In this document: piece after piece, positions 34,700-45,089 of the stretch
Numbering within the stretch: the first letter of the stretch is position 1
How the letters are laid out: every line of letters starts with the position of its first letter
Assembly: GCA_004380135.1 (NCBI GenBank)
Contig: QXCR01000011.1
Coordinates: forward strand, 124,001 to 188,000
Reading direction: 5' to 3'
Length of the DNA: 64,000 nt
Source of the DNA: Stemphylium vesicarium
Taxonomy: Eukaryota; Ascomycota; Dothideomycetes; Pleosporales; Pleosporaceae
Translations under genes and position numbers: made by a program
The notes under the pieces: generated by a model
Databases searched by the model: none
What the model saw: only the letters and a program-made list of their open reading frames with translations
What the model was told of the DNA's origin: nothing

Positions 34700-35366
34700 C
34701 GAAGCGTAGCGGCGTCGTTAGATAGGTATTGCGCAGCAAACCGGAAGCTCACGTAGCAACAGGACATCAAGGAAGTCACTCTTGAAGGAGACAAACCCAA
34801 ATTGGTCGAGGTGATGCTAAAACTGGCATACAGTTATCCGACCACGGAAGAATCGCTCGAAAACGTCCTCTCCGCAATTGACTTGTTCCAGATCTCAACC
34901 AAATACGAATTCAAGGAATTCGAGGAACTGGCAATCATCGGGTTTACCATTTGCCTGAGTAGCGTTTGCGATCAAGCTTCAAAGGGCCAAAGCCCCACAT
35001 TAAGCGACTTGACAAGGATTGTGAGGGACGTGTATGGTGTACCAACAACGGGCAATTGATTGAAGTCCTTGTGCACATCATAAGACAAGCGTCTGCGCTT
35101 ACAGGACTCTCTCGGGCCTCTCCTTCTTGGTTCATTGCGTTGCCGAGGCTGAGCCTCAGTTTGGTGATTGTGTTCGCGACGAGCTGAGAAAGGTCAGACC
35201 ACCAGTACACGAAGCGCTAGATGGCCGGGTTCTAAAAATGAAATGTCCTGTTTACCAATGGAAATCCGATCAAGCCAAGTGGCAAGAGGGCTGGCGGATT
35301 CTGTCAGACATGTGGCACATTCTTCGGCGCATGGCACAAATATTGAAGCAGTTTTTCTGCAAGTAG
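34700..35366 (+). pseudogene. BTB/POZ-type gene remnant
   Basis: Fragments in two or three frames together resemble a fungal BTB protein. The segment DIKEVTLEGDKPKLVEVMLK continues into LAYSYPTTEESLENVLSAID and LFQISTKYEFKEFEELAI (34767-35059). It is preceded in frame by a TAG near 34758 and stops at TGA after VYGVPTTGN. The next frame carries on with QLIEVLVHIIRQASALTG (about 35055-35187). A third ends with CVRDELRKVRPPVHEALDG and KCPVYQWKSDQAKW (to 35366). The premature stop and two shifts make an intact product unlikely unless unseen introns repair it. It is divergent from the decayed F-box-like locus. Confidence 0.55.
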
Positions 35367-35796
35367 GAGAGAGATCTTGATGATTGGTTGCTTGGCAGTG
35401 CAGTTGGGGCAGAACACTCGTGGAGGATGAGGTAGGGGTGCGGCTAGCAAGCCTCGGTAGCGGAAATCTCCGACACTAAGTAACCCTGACCAACGGTCGT
35501 TTCAACTTTCCCCTCGAGTCGCTCTCAATGAAGTTGCGATTTCACGAGCACACCATTTTCACGACGTTACGACCCATTGACGACTACATTGCATATTCCG
35601 CTCTCTTTCTTGTCTTTTAGAACCACTCAATCTACGTCTGCTTGGCCTCCGCTGGTCCAGTATCTTTGCGCCACTTCCAGGCCTCTTGACCTGCCACGCG
35701 TGCACAATCAAGCTTCAACACGCTTGAAGTGCAGCTACGAATCTCACCAAGAACATACGCCTGAAAGAAGCTACATACAATCCTCATCTACCCACA
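35367..35796. promoter_or_regulatory. Promoter region of STRAP-like gene
   Basis: 430 bp without genes. The 3' half is pyrimidine-rich (35585-35660), as is common just upstream of fungal housekeeping starts. Confidence 0.45.
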
Positions 35797-36799
35797 ATGC
35801 CTGAGACAACCAAGGTGGTGCCCCTCACCTGCCATGGTCACTCGAGACCTGTACCCCATATCCACTTCTCGTCTCTCGTAGACGAAGACCAGTATTACAT
35901 TATATCGGCATGCAAGGACAACAACCCCATGCTCCGCGACGGTGTGACCGGTGACTGGATCGGCACTTTTCTGGGCCACAAGGGCGCAGTCTGGCAGGCG
36001 AGACTATCCTCGAACGCCTCACTGGCAGCTACGGCCTCAGCAGACTTCTCCGCGTACGGAATCCTTTTGTGTGAAAATGACCACCTGGCTAACGATATAC
36101 AGGAAGGTTTGGGATACCCATACCGGTGAAGCTCTGCACACCCTTGCCCATAACCACATCGTCCGCGCCGTCGCGTTCCCCAATCAGCCTCACCCTCAGA
36201 TTCTTGCGACTGGAGGCATGGAGAAGAAGCTGCGCATATATGATCTGTCCCGCAGCGACGCGACAAGCTTTGAAATCGGCGCAGGTGTTCACACCGGTGG
36301 CATCAAGTCGATAGTGTGGACGTCCGACCCGAACGTCATCGTGACAGCAGCCGAGGACAAGAAGATCCGGTGGTGGGACCTGCGACAGGAAGCTACAATT
36401 GGAGAGCACGCGGTAGAGGGCACCGTGGGGTCGTGCGAGCTGGATAACACCTCCTCGGATGGCATCTTGAGCGTAGCTGCTGGAAACAGCGCCTACTTTT
36501 TCAACAGCCTGTCGCCTGGTTCGCTCATCAAGAGCGTCAAAACGCCATATGAGCTCGCTAGCGTAGCGCTACACAACGGAGAACGGAAGTTCGTTACTGG
36601 TGGTAGCAACCAGAACGACACCTGGGTCAGAGTTTGGGACTTTGACGAGGAGAAGGAGCTTGAGACGAACAAGGGACACCATGGTCCTATTTGGTCCGCA
36701 AGCTTTTCTCCCGATGGAAAGCTTTATGCGACTGGTAGTGAAGACGGCACGGTCAAGTTATGGAAGTTTACATCGGGACCCTACGGTCTGTGGAAATAG
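35797..36799 (+). CDS. STRAP/Unrip-like WD40 repeat protein
   Basis: 317 residues in two exons (35797-36053, 36103-36799) around a 49-bp intron. Splicing joins TASADFSA to KVWDTHTGEALH, rebuilding a WD repeat. Seven WD40-type blades can be counted, for example GHKGAVWQARLSSNASLAAT, GGIKSIVWTSDPNVIVTA (RWWDL) and GPIWSASFSPDGKLYATGSE (VKLWKF). The layout matches serine-threonine kinase receptor-associated protein, a scaffold of the SMN/Unrip and translation-associated complexes. Yeast Asc1-like or eIF3i proteins are close in fold, but the start (VVPLTCHGHSRPVPHIHFS) favours STRAP. Probably cytoplasmic, with no targeting signal. Confidence 0.88.
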
Positions 36800-37426
36800 T
36801 GGTTCTATTCGCGACCGATACTACAAGCTTGGTGTCCTGTAAGCTGCTGATGTTTTTGGCAGGGATCTGGAGGAATATCCCGATACCTAAATACTAGCAA
36901 ATACGATACAGGCAACCACCGAACTCGGAAGCTATTTCTCACACAATTTCTTTTGTCCGCATCATAAGCCGATCAGTGGCTGATTAGAACTGACCCTAGG
37001 CATGCGACAGGTCGTCTTTTATAGAATAAGAGCGTTGACATCAACCTTGTTATTTGAAGCTACCCAATCTGGGTAACTGTATCCGGGAATTACCCGATTC
37101 AACATGCCGAAAGATCGACAACACCAATAGCGATTGCAGCGACCCGCATGATGCTACGACCAGCTTAGCGATGTGCAACCTCAACACGGAGATAAGGTGT
37201 CTTGGTAAGATACCAAACGATAACCAGGTTCACGGCCGTTGCCAAGGGTGGGAGACGCCCGACTGATCGGAAATATAAGTGTGACAAGTTGCCATTGGAT
37301 GAATAACTCCAACGTCACTATCAGCGAGCGCAACGGACTAGTGAACATAACTACCCCTCACCTTATATTCTTGTTGGCTTCATGTCATTGCATTAACGAA
37401 ACGTGTAACATTTGTGGAACAGCAAG
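36800..37426. promoter_or_regulatory. Transporter promoter region with paired GATA-like sites
   Basis: The 627 bp hold no gene. AGATAA (37190-37195) and CGATAA (37218-37223) lie 28 bp apart, about 200-240 bp upstream of the transporter ATG. Closely paired HGATAR sites are typical targets of AreA-type nitrogen regulators. Confidence 0.45.
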
Positions 37427-39003
37427 ATGGGAGAAAAAGAACATGACATCTCGCCTGCGCGAGAGCCTAGCATCGACGAAGGGCAAATAGCAGCCGAAAA
37501 ACAGATGCGCGACATTGGAGCAGGCCTATATCTCGAAGTTCAACAATACTCCAGAGAAGAGCTGGAGACGGAGCGGAAAGTCGTTCTAAGGAAGATTGAC
37601 TGGGTCATAATGCCAATGGTATATTCCTATATCTTCGAATCCTCGACAAGCAACCTTGCTAAAGAAAATAGATATGCATGACCTACATGATCCAATTCCT
37701 CGATAAGCTCAGCCTAAATTACGCAAACGCCTACACCCTGACCCCAGATCTCGGCCTGGAAGGCAACCGCTACAGTTGGGTCGCAGCCATCTTCAACTTC
37801 GGCTACCTCTTCTGGGCACTTCCCGCAAACTACCTCATCCAAAGGCTCCCAGTCTCTAAATACACGGGCTCCATGATCCTCCTCTGGTCCATACTACTCT
37901 GCTGCCACGTAGCCGCGAAAAACTACGCCGGCATTTTAATTTTGCGGTTTTTTTTGGGCATGTTCGAGGCATCGATATCACCCGCCATCATGAACATAGT
38001 AAGTATGTTCTACACGCGCGACGAACAGCCACTCCGTATGTGCATTTTCCTCGCCTTCAACGGCGTCGCGACCATGGTCGGCGCGCTCCTCGGCTACGGC
38101 CTGGGCCACGCGCATTCTCCGCACATCAAAACCTGGCAGCTCATCTTCCTCGTCATCGGGCTGCTGAATTTTGTCTGGTCCTTTGTGTTTCTCTGGGTAA
38201 TGCCGGACAGTCCCTCATCGGCAAAGTTCCTCTCGCACAAACAGCGCATCGTAGCCATCGACCGCATAGCCAGCAACATGATCGGCGTCAAGACAAAGCA
38301 ATTCCAGAAACACCAAGCCATCGAAGCATTGTTCGATTTCAAAGTCCTCTGCATCGCGCTCATCGGTCTGTGCTGCGGTGTAATCAATGGCGGAGTCTCA
38401 AACTTTTCGTCTTCGCTGCTGCGCGGCTTCGGCTTCAGCGGTATATATACGACGCTCCTCCAACTACCCACAGGCGCTATCGAGTTCTTCGTCGTGCCCA
38501 TCTGCGGTCTTGCAGCGGGATACTTTAGGAACACACGCTGCATTATCCTCGCGGTCGTATGTCTGCCTCCGCTCGCTGGCCTCCTAGGTATCCGCCTCAC
38601 GCCGCTCTCCGAGCGCTGGAGCCTCGTCGGATGCACATGGCTGCAATACATCATCGGCGCACCGGTCATCCTGTCTTGGAACCTACTTACGACGAACATT
38701 GCCGGCCACACCAAGCGCAGCACGGCAAATGGCATGTGGTTCGTTTTCTACGCCGCGGGCAATATCGCCGGTGCGAATATCTTCTTTGCCCGTGAGGCGC
38801 CGAGGTACTTTTCTGCGCTGACGGGTTTGATTGTGTGCTATTGTGCTATGGTGGTCATTGCAGGCGTGTTGGCTTCGTGGATGGGCTGGGAGAATAAGAG
38901 GAGGGATCGTTTGTATGGTGTGGGCGAGGATGAGCAGGCGGTTAGGGATGGGTTTAGTGATTTGACGGATGTGCAGGCTAAGCATTTTAGGTATGCGCTT
39001 TGA
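37427..39003 (+). CDS. MFS transporter, Dal5-like anion:cation symporter family
   Basis: 507 residues in two exons (37427-37618, 37672-39003) around a 53-bp intron; splicing gives MPMICMTYMIQFLDKLSLNY. The start ATG (MGEKEHDISPAREP) follows a Kozak-like AAG. About 12 membrane helices are visible, with the family motif RFFLGMFEASISPAIM in helix 4 and an N-terminal ERKVVLRKIDWVIMP leading into helix 1. The family includes allantoate (Dal5), nicotinate, pantothenate, biotin and vitamin H permeases; the substrate cannot be assigned. Paired GATA-like sites upstream and a nearby allantoicase are compatible with a ureide or other nitrogen-source substrate. It is convergent with the cyclase gene; the stops are only about 97 bp apart. 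Confidence 0.92.
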
Positions 39004-39100
39004 GGGGTGGGATGTTGGTGTGGTTGTTTGCTTGAAGAGACATGTAGCTGCGGCAAGTGTCATGCATAGAAGCACCGTAGATAGCGAAAAGACGGAATTT

Positions 39101-40342
39101 TTAGTTGTCTATAACGTTGAGGTTCCCTAGTTGCTGCACCAGCTTCTTTTCTTCGTCATCCTCACTTGTTGCCCCCTTACTGCCGACATAGAATCCAATT
39201 CCCTCACAACTACCCTGTTCGTCAAACTCGACACCAAGAATTTCTTTCGCCACCCACTGCGCAGTCTTAGCATGCAGACTAGGTCGAACAAGGGCATCCT
39301 CTTCCTTCCTCCCTCCATATACATGGCTCCGTCCTGCAGCCAGTGCCTGGAACACGACCAACTGATCGCGCAGGTACTCGTCTACACAGCCACCATGTCC
39401 AAGCTCAGCAAGTAAATCATCAGACACCTTTTTTACCATAGCTGGTATGATTTGTTCTTGTTTGCCAGGCCGGAATCCGCCGTCGTACAACCAGTCACGA
39501 CCAAGTTTTATGCCGGTGGAAGTAGTGGTTACGAGGAGGAGGTAGTACCGCTTCTCGTGATGCGAATCTTCAAAGGTGATGTCTATATCTGGCTCTTTTC
39601 CCAGTTTAGAATAGGTGGAGCTGAAGCGGGAGAGGCGACGCCCCAACATGACGTCTAGCTCATCGCGGAAGTGATGGTCGGTGTGCTGGGGGGCTATGAT
39701 AGTCGCTCTGATACTGGTTACATCACCCCTGTCGAGAAGATGGAATGCGGGTAACTTGGTTGTCAAAGGCGTGATTGTGAATGTGACGCTGCCGATGCTT
39801 GCGGTGCCTTGCGACCAGCCTCGTGAGTGTAATTCGGTATCGATGTGTGGTATACCGATAAGTTCCAACATTGGTAACAAGACATGGGTGATGTAGTCGC
39901 ATGACGGCGAATTGGATACATTGGTCCCTCCTGTGATACTAACATAGATGGGTGACTGGGTACCAGAGAAGAGGACGTAGGGTAGTATGGCTTGTAAAAC
40001 CAAATTCACGCTTCCAGGTGTCGTTTGCTGGATGCGCACCTCTCCTGGTTGAAAGTGTTGGTTAACAGATCTTGTCGTGTCTGGAGCATATGTAATAGTC
40101 CTGCTTCTCAACTCTGCACCGGTAGTCTCTGCGTTGCACGCTTCACCCAGCCATTGTAAACTGGTCAAGTGTTGAGCCTTGAGGCCGCCACCACCGGAAC
40201 GCCTTCCGCGGATGTTGGTGATGCTGATAGGCTTCTTGGTTAGGGTGGAAAGGCCGAGGGCTATGCGGAGTAATTGGCCTCCGCCTTCGAGGGTAGTTCC
40301 TTCCAGATGAACTGATGAGGAGGCTGCAGGACTTGAAGCCAT
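39101..40342 (-). CDS. RTCA: RNA 3'-terminal phosphate cyclase
   Basis: Single exon, 413 residues. It is expected to convert RNA 3'-phosphate ends to 2',3'-cyclic phosphates via a histidyl-AMP intermediate. The family start is clear (HLEGTTLEGGGQLLRIALGL), followed by the signature-like IRGRRSGGGGLKAQHLTSL and the insert region (PCD-like CDYITHVLLPMLELIG). RGDVTSIRATIIAP and PSLHAKTAQWVAKEIL follow; His357 there is the likely adenylated residue. It is longer than bacterial (about 340) and human (366) enzymes because of acidic C-terminal and linker extensions. The key histidine separates it from the non-catalytic Rcl1 branch. It is divergent from the Mdl1-like gene and shares a 591-bp promoter region with it. 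Confidence 0.94.
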   Translation of the reverse strand: MASSPAASSSVHLEGTTLEGGGQLLRIALGLSTLTKKPISITNIRGRRSGGGGLKAQHLTSLQWLGEACNAETTGAELRSRTITYAPDTTRSVNQHFQPGEVRIQQTTPGSVNLVLQAILPYVLFSGTQSPIYVSITGGTNVSNSPSCDYITHVLLPMLELIGIPHIDTELHSRGWSQGTASIGSVTFTITPLTTKLPAFHLLDRGDVTSIRATIIAPQHTDHHFRDELDVMLGRRLSRFSSTYSKLGKEPDIDITFEDSHHEKRYYLLLVTTTSTGIKLGRDWLYDGGFRPGKQEQIIPAMVKKVSDDLLAELGHGGCVDEYLRDQLVVFQALAAGRSHVYGGRKEEDALVRPSLHAKTAQWVAKEILGVEFDEQGSCEGIGFYVGSKGATSEDDEEKKLVQQLGNLNVIDN

Positions 40343-40933
40343 TGTGAATGGGTCTGTCTGAATGTCGCGATACTTATGGCATTCGGGATATACGATGATC
40401 TATCCAGTCAAGATATATCTAAAGCCTGTCGCCTGCCCCCTGTTTTTATGAGCAAAGATGAGTCAATTGCTGTTCAGCCTCTTCTGACATAGCTGTGGCT
40501 GTGCTGGTGGTTGCCTGTTGTTGCTGTCATGTAGGGGTGCCTCACAGTGCCTGCAGCTCTTTGCGTCTCACATTGTGCCGCAGAAGCAATCAGCTGCAGC
40601 CTACCTCCTGATGACGTAGTGCAGGCACACTCATGATAAAGTACACGCTACGTGAGCGTGGGATGAATTCGTAACAAGTGCATCGCGCTGCGATAACGTG
40701 GGTTACAGTTACTTGGTTTCGTGGTCAGGGTCGCTGTCGAAGAAGCCGCGGCACGTGTCGGCGCAAGATCGACGCGGCGGTCCTGTCGTCATCAGCGAGG
40801 GCCGAACTTTTGATCAACATCTCCGAAGTCGTTCCCTCCCACGCCAGCCCGTCCACCGCCATGACGAATGCCGCAATAGCGACACAACTCGCCCTCACAA
40901 TTCGGTAGCTGTCCAGTCTACCCCTCGCAAGCC
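40343..40933. promoter_or_regulatory. Divergent promoter region, RTCA / Mdl1-like gene
   Basis: 591 bp between two divergent start codons. No gene; individual binding sites not resolved. The stretch near the ABC gene reads open but without a better start. Confidence 0.5.
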
Positions 40934-43324
40934 ATGCGCGCCCCGCTGGCTTTCTCCGCAAAGGCCTGGCACGGCCCGGGCAACGGAGCTCTCTTTTCAC
41001 ATATACAGTCGCGCATCTCGACGACAACACTAGTACTATCGAGATCAATCGCTACGAAACCGATACCCAAGTCTTCAATTGTTAGAGCACAACCGAACCC
41101 TACCTGTCTCTTCGCACCGTCAATATTACGATTCGCAGCCGCGGGCACCACACGCCACAATGGCCTCCAACAGCCAATTCGAATGTTTACAGCGTCACGA
41201 TTCCTATCAGAAGCTTCAACCAGTGGAAAACCTGCCAAACAACGCCTGTCATACAAGGAAGAGATCAAGCAAAAAGGCATAGTCGATCTGGAGGAAAACG
41301 ATGGCGAAGTAGAGGGGGAGCATGGCTTTGCGAAGTCTGAAAAGGCTGCCCAAGCAAAGCAGGTCAACCTAAGCGCAAAGCTCAGCAAGGACGGTTCTGG
41401 ATCCGGAGGCTCACCGGGCGGTATGAAAGAAATCTGGAGACTCATCAGCATCGCACGGCCTGAACTAGGCACCCTCTCTTGGGCATTTCTATTCTTGATC
41501 CTTGGATCCGGCATATCTCTATCTGTACCATTCTCAATTGGAAAGATCTTGGACGCCGCGACTTCGACCGAAAACACCGATGGTTTACTCTTTGGCATGA
41601 CCCCCTCGATATTCTACTTCGCACTCGCTGGTGTATTGACCACAGGTGCTGCCTTTAACTTTGGCCGTATCATCATCCTGCGAATCGTCGGAGAGCGCAT
41701 CGTGGCCCGCCTACGATCACAGCTTTACCGCAAGACCTTTATCCAGAATGCCGAATTCTTCGATGCGAACAGGGTTGGAGATCTTATCTCCCGTCTCGGT
41801 TCAGATACCATCATCGTCGGAAAGAGCATCACCCAGAATTTGTCCGATGGATTACGTGCGCTAGTCAGCGGTGCAGCTGGTTTTGCCATGATGGGTTTCG
41901 TCAGTCTAAAGCTTACCGGTATCCTCGCCTTGATCGCCCCACCAGTGGCCCTTGTTGCCTTCTTCTCCGGTAGATCTCTACGGAACCTCAGTCGTAAGAT
42001 TCAGAAGAATCTAGGAACCTTGACAAAGATTGCCGAAGAACGCCTAGGAAACGTAAGAACCAGTCAAGCGTTCGCCGGTGAGGTTCAAGAAGCATCGCGT
42101 TACAATCGTCAGATCAAGAGAATATTCGCTTTGGGCAAAAAGGAGGCTGTAGTTGCTGCAACCTTTTACGGAAGTACTGGCCTCATGGGTAACCTAACTA
42201 TCATCTCTATTCTCTATGTTGGCAGCAACATGGTCAAGAACGGCGTCATCTCGATTGGTGAGCTTTCGTCCTTCTTGATGTACACCGTATACGCTGGCTC
42301 AAGTATGGTTGGGCTATCTGGTTTCTACGGCGAGATGATGAAGGGTGTCGGTGCTGCGAGTCGTTTGTTCGAGCTCCAAGACCGCAACCCGACGATATCG
42401 CCAACCAAGGGTCTACCCGTCAGGTCAGCACGTGGCCCGATCGAGTTCAAGAGCGTGTCCTTTAGCTACCCGACCAGGCCAGCGGTCTCTATTTTCAAGG
42501 ATCTGAGCTTCAAGATCGAACAGGGTACTAATGTGGCCATCGTCGCACCCAGCGGTGCTGGAAAGTCCACAGTCGCTAGCCTGCTCTTGCGCTTCTACGT
42601 TCCAACTGCTGGTGTCGTCACCATTGATGGAAGGGATATCACTACTTTGAATGCAAAGCAATTGAGGAGGAAGATTGGCTACGTCGGTCAGGAGCCTGTT
42701 CTTTTCTCCGGAACCATTGCTGAGAACATTGCCTACGGCGTACCCAACGCCACTCGCGCCGAGATTGTCGCTGCGGCGCGAAAGGCCAACTGCCAGTTCA
42801 TTAGTGATTTCGTAAGTACAGCGCCCTGTTGTGAGGTGCTTCGCTGACCACTATAGCCCGATGGCCTTGAGACACATGCTGGTGCACGTGGCACACAACT
42901 ATCAGGAGGTCAAAAACAGCGTATTGCCATCGCGCGAGCTTTGATTAAGAAGCCCGACATCCTGATCCTTGACGAAGCAACAAGTGCTCTTGATGCGGAG
43001 TCCGAGACTCTCGTCAACCAGGCCCTGAGCAAGCTTCTCCAAGAGAACAACACAACCATCAGCATTGCCCATCGCTTATCCACTATCAAGCGCTCTGATC
43101 GCATCATCTGCATCGACTCAGATGGCAAGGTGGCCGAAGAAGGCACTTATGAGCAGCTTAGTAACAACCCGGAGGGTGCATTCAACAAGCTTATGGAATG
43201 GCAAATGAGCGGTGGCGACATGCCCGCGAAGGAAGTCAAAGCCCCCAAGCCGACTGAAGAAGACGAAATCGAGCGAGAGCTTGATGCAGAGAAGGAAGAG
43301 GCGGCAGCTCACAAGAGCGCGTAG
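40934..43324 (+). CDS. Mitochondrial half-size ABC transporter, Mdl1/ABCB10-like
   Basis: 781 residues in two exons (40934-42811, 42857-43324) around a 45-bp intron. The first ~110 residues are Arg/Ser/Ala-rich with almost no acid (SRISTTTLVLSRSIATKP), fitting a mitochondrial presequence. Six membrane helices follow (about 170-460). The nucleotide-binding domain has Walker A APSGAGKST (Lys544), Q-loop YVGQEPVLFS, signature LSGGQKQR, Walker B ILILDEATSALD and H-loop AHRLSTI. Yeast Mdl1 exports peptides from the matrix across the inner membrane. The first Walker A glycine is alanine here. Atm1 is a possible alternative, but the NBD order and extended leader favour Mdl1. Confidence 0.92.
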
Positions 43325-44219
43325 AGAAAGCCATGTCTCCCATGACTTATTGGGAGGATGACGGCAACGACGGGGGAAGCCTTTTTGGCGCCCCTACGGA
43401 ACAATTAGGTCAATACCGTGTATTTGCACCCAGGAACTTTCGATGGCAATTGAGCCCGGCTCCTGCATTGGGCCAACATGCCAAAGACGTTATTCTCATG
43501 TAGGCGAGACTTCATGTGGGAATGTACGATTGGTACGAGAGGCCCAGGGAGGCACTCACGATTGCTCTCGGCGCCTTGTGGTGCGCTGTAATTGTACACC
43601 CCCACCAGGGTCCCAGCCCTTGGAAACAGCGTTTTGTCGGCGTTCGTACATACGAGCATTATCCAATAATTGAACTAAATTCCCCTCTCAACATCGTTCT
43701 CTTAAAAAAAAGAAAAAAGAAGCGCTAACCCATTCAAACACGCCTCCAAAAGCTTCATGCCTCAGAATCGCAGTTCCTACCCTGCAATTGCGATGTACCA
43801 TTGTATCTCCACAAAATTTGACTGCATCTGTTGGGACCGTGTTTACACAAGATCGGCTCTACCTCACTCTGCAGCACCAAGCACAGCATAATGGGCTAGC
43901 TTACTTAGCCTCCCGGTCTCGACGTGCATACCATCACCATCACATAATCAGGTACGACACCACTCACACCACGCTGCATGGCCTGATACACATGTAATCG
44001 CCAATCGAAACCCCGTCAAAATACCTAGCGCACCAAAGGAGGCATTGCAGCCGTTCATCGCGATGGTGACGTCATGCACCCTCCTTCCGTTCTAGACCTC
44101 CACACCACAACGCGCGCTGACGCGATGCGTAATGTACAACGACGTACATATAACAGCATCTGCATAACGTGTCACATAAACCATACCCCCTCAATTTCAA
44201 TCAACCGCATAGTTTCTCA
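43325..44219. other. Intergenic, 0.9 kb
   Basis: 3' flank of the ABC gene and promoter of the cupin gene. No coding frame, repeat or RNA recognised. Confidence 0.5.
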
Positions 44220-44930
44220 ATGCTTAAGACTTGCTTCGGCACCTTGCCTCGTCTTACTACACCTGTTACTGTCAGATCCGCCGCACCGTCATTGAACATT
44301 GGTACCCGAACCTTCCAAACCAGTGCATCAAAAGCAGCAGCAGCCGCCAGCCCGAAAATGGAAGCGTACAAGAAAGTTGGAAACCGGGAGAACGCGCCGC
44401 CGAAACATGAGATGGTGCATTTCCCGGGATTGATGAGTGAGAAGAGGAGTTTTGGTGATTTTAGAACAGTCTTGCACACAGGACTTTACAGTACGTTCTC
44501 CCCTCACATATAAATAAAGGAAAGAACCTCGAGCATCTCTAACACCACAACCACAGGCCAAGTCGTCGCAATGGAAGTCCCCGTCAACGGCGACATCGGC
44601 GACGAAGTCCACCTCGTCGACCAAATCCTGCTCTTCACTTCAGGTCGCGGTCTCGCGACCGTTAACGGCAAGGACCAAGAAGTCAAGGCGGGCGATGTCG
44701 TTGTTGTGCCTGCTGGGACGCAGCATCAGTTTGTGACAAAGGGCGATCAGCCGCTTGAGCTGATTACAGTGTATGCGCCTGGCGAACATTTGCCTAGTAG
44801 CGTGCATAAGACTAAGGAAGAGGGGGATAAGGCTGAGGATGATGGAATCGATGAAGCGCCCGAGTGGGCGTTGAGGAGTAAGAAGGAGAATGAGGAGAAG
44901 GGCCTTGTTAATGAGAGTGGGAAGTATTAG
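44220..44930 (+). CDS. Cupin-domain protein, probably mitochondrial
   Basis: 214 residues in two exons (44220-44490, 44557-44930) around a 66-bp intron that splits a serine codon (LHTGLY-S-QVVAMEV). The leader MLKTCFGTLPRLTTPVTVRS up to about residue 40 lacks acids and is rich in Arg, Ser and Thr, so mitochondrial import is likely. A single Cupin 2 barrel follows: DEVHLVDQILLFTSGRG, then VKAGDVVVVPAGTQHQF, with His, Gln and His positions suited to metal binding. The tail is acidic and helical (EEGDKAEDDGIDEAPEW). Similar small cupins are often annotated without a known substrate. It is convergent with the next gene; the stops are 160 bp apart. Confidence 0.86.
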
Positions 44931-45089
44931 GCGAAAAAGATTGATTGGGTTTGACAACCTCTATATTATTGAATGAAAATTAAATTGCTATCTGTTCAGG
45001 CTTGTGCTTGCAGCTGCATTCTCGCTTCTCTTCCTATCATAGCACATGTCGCAGCAGGCACTCTTCCATTCTTCCTCCTATTAATGCTC

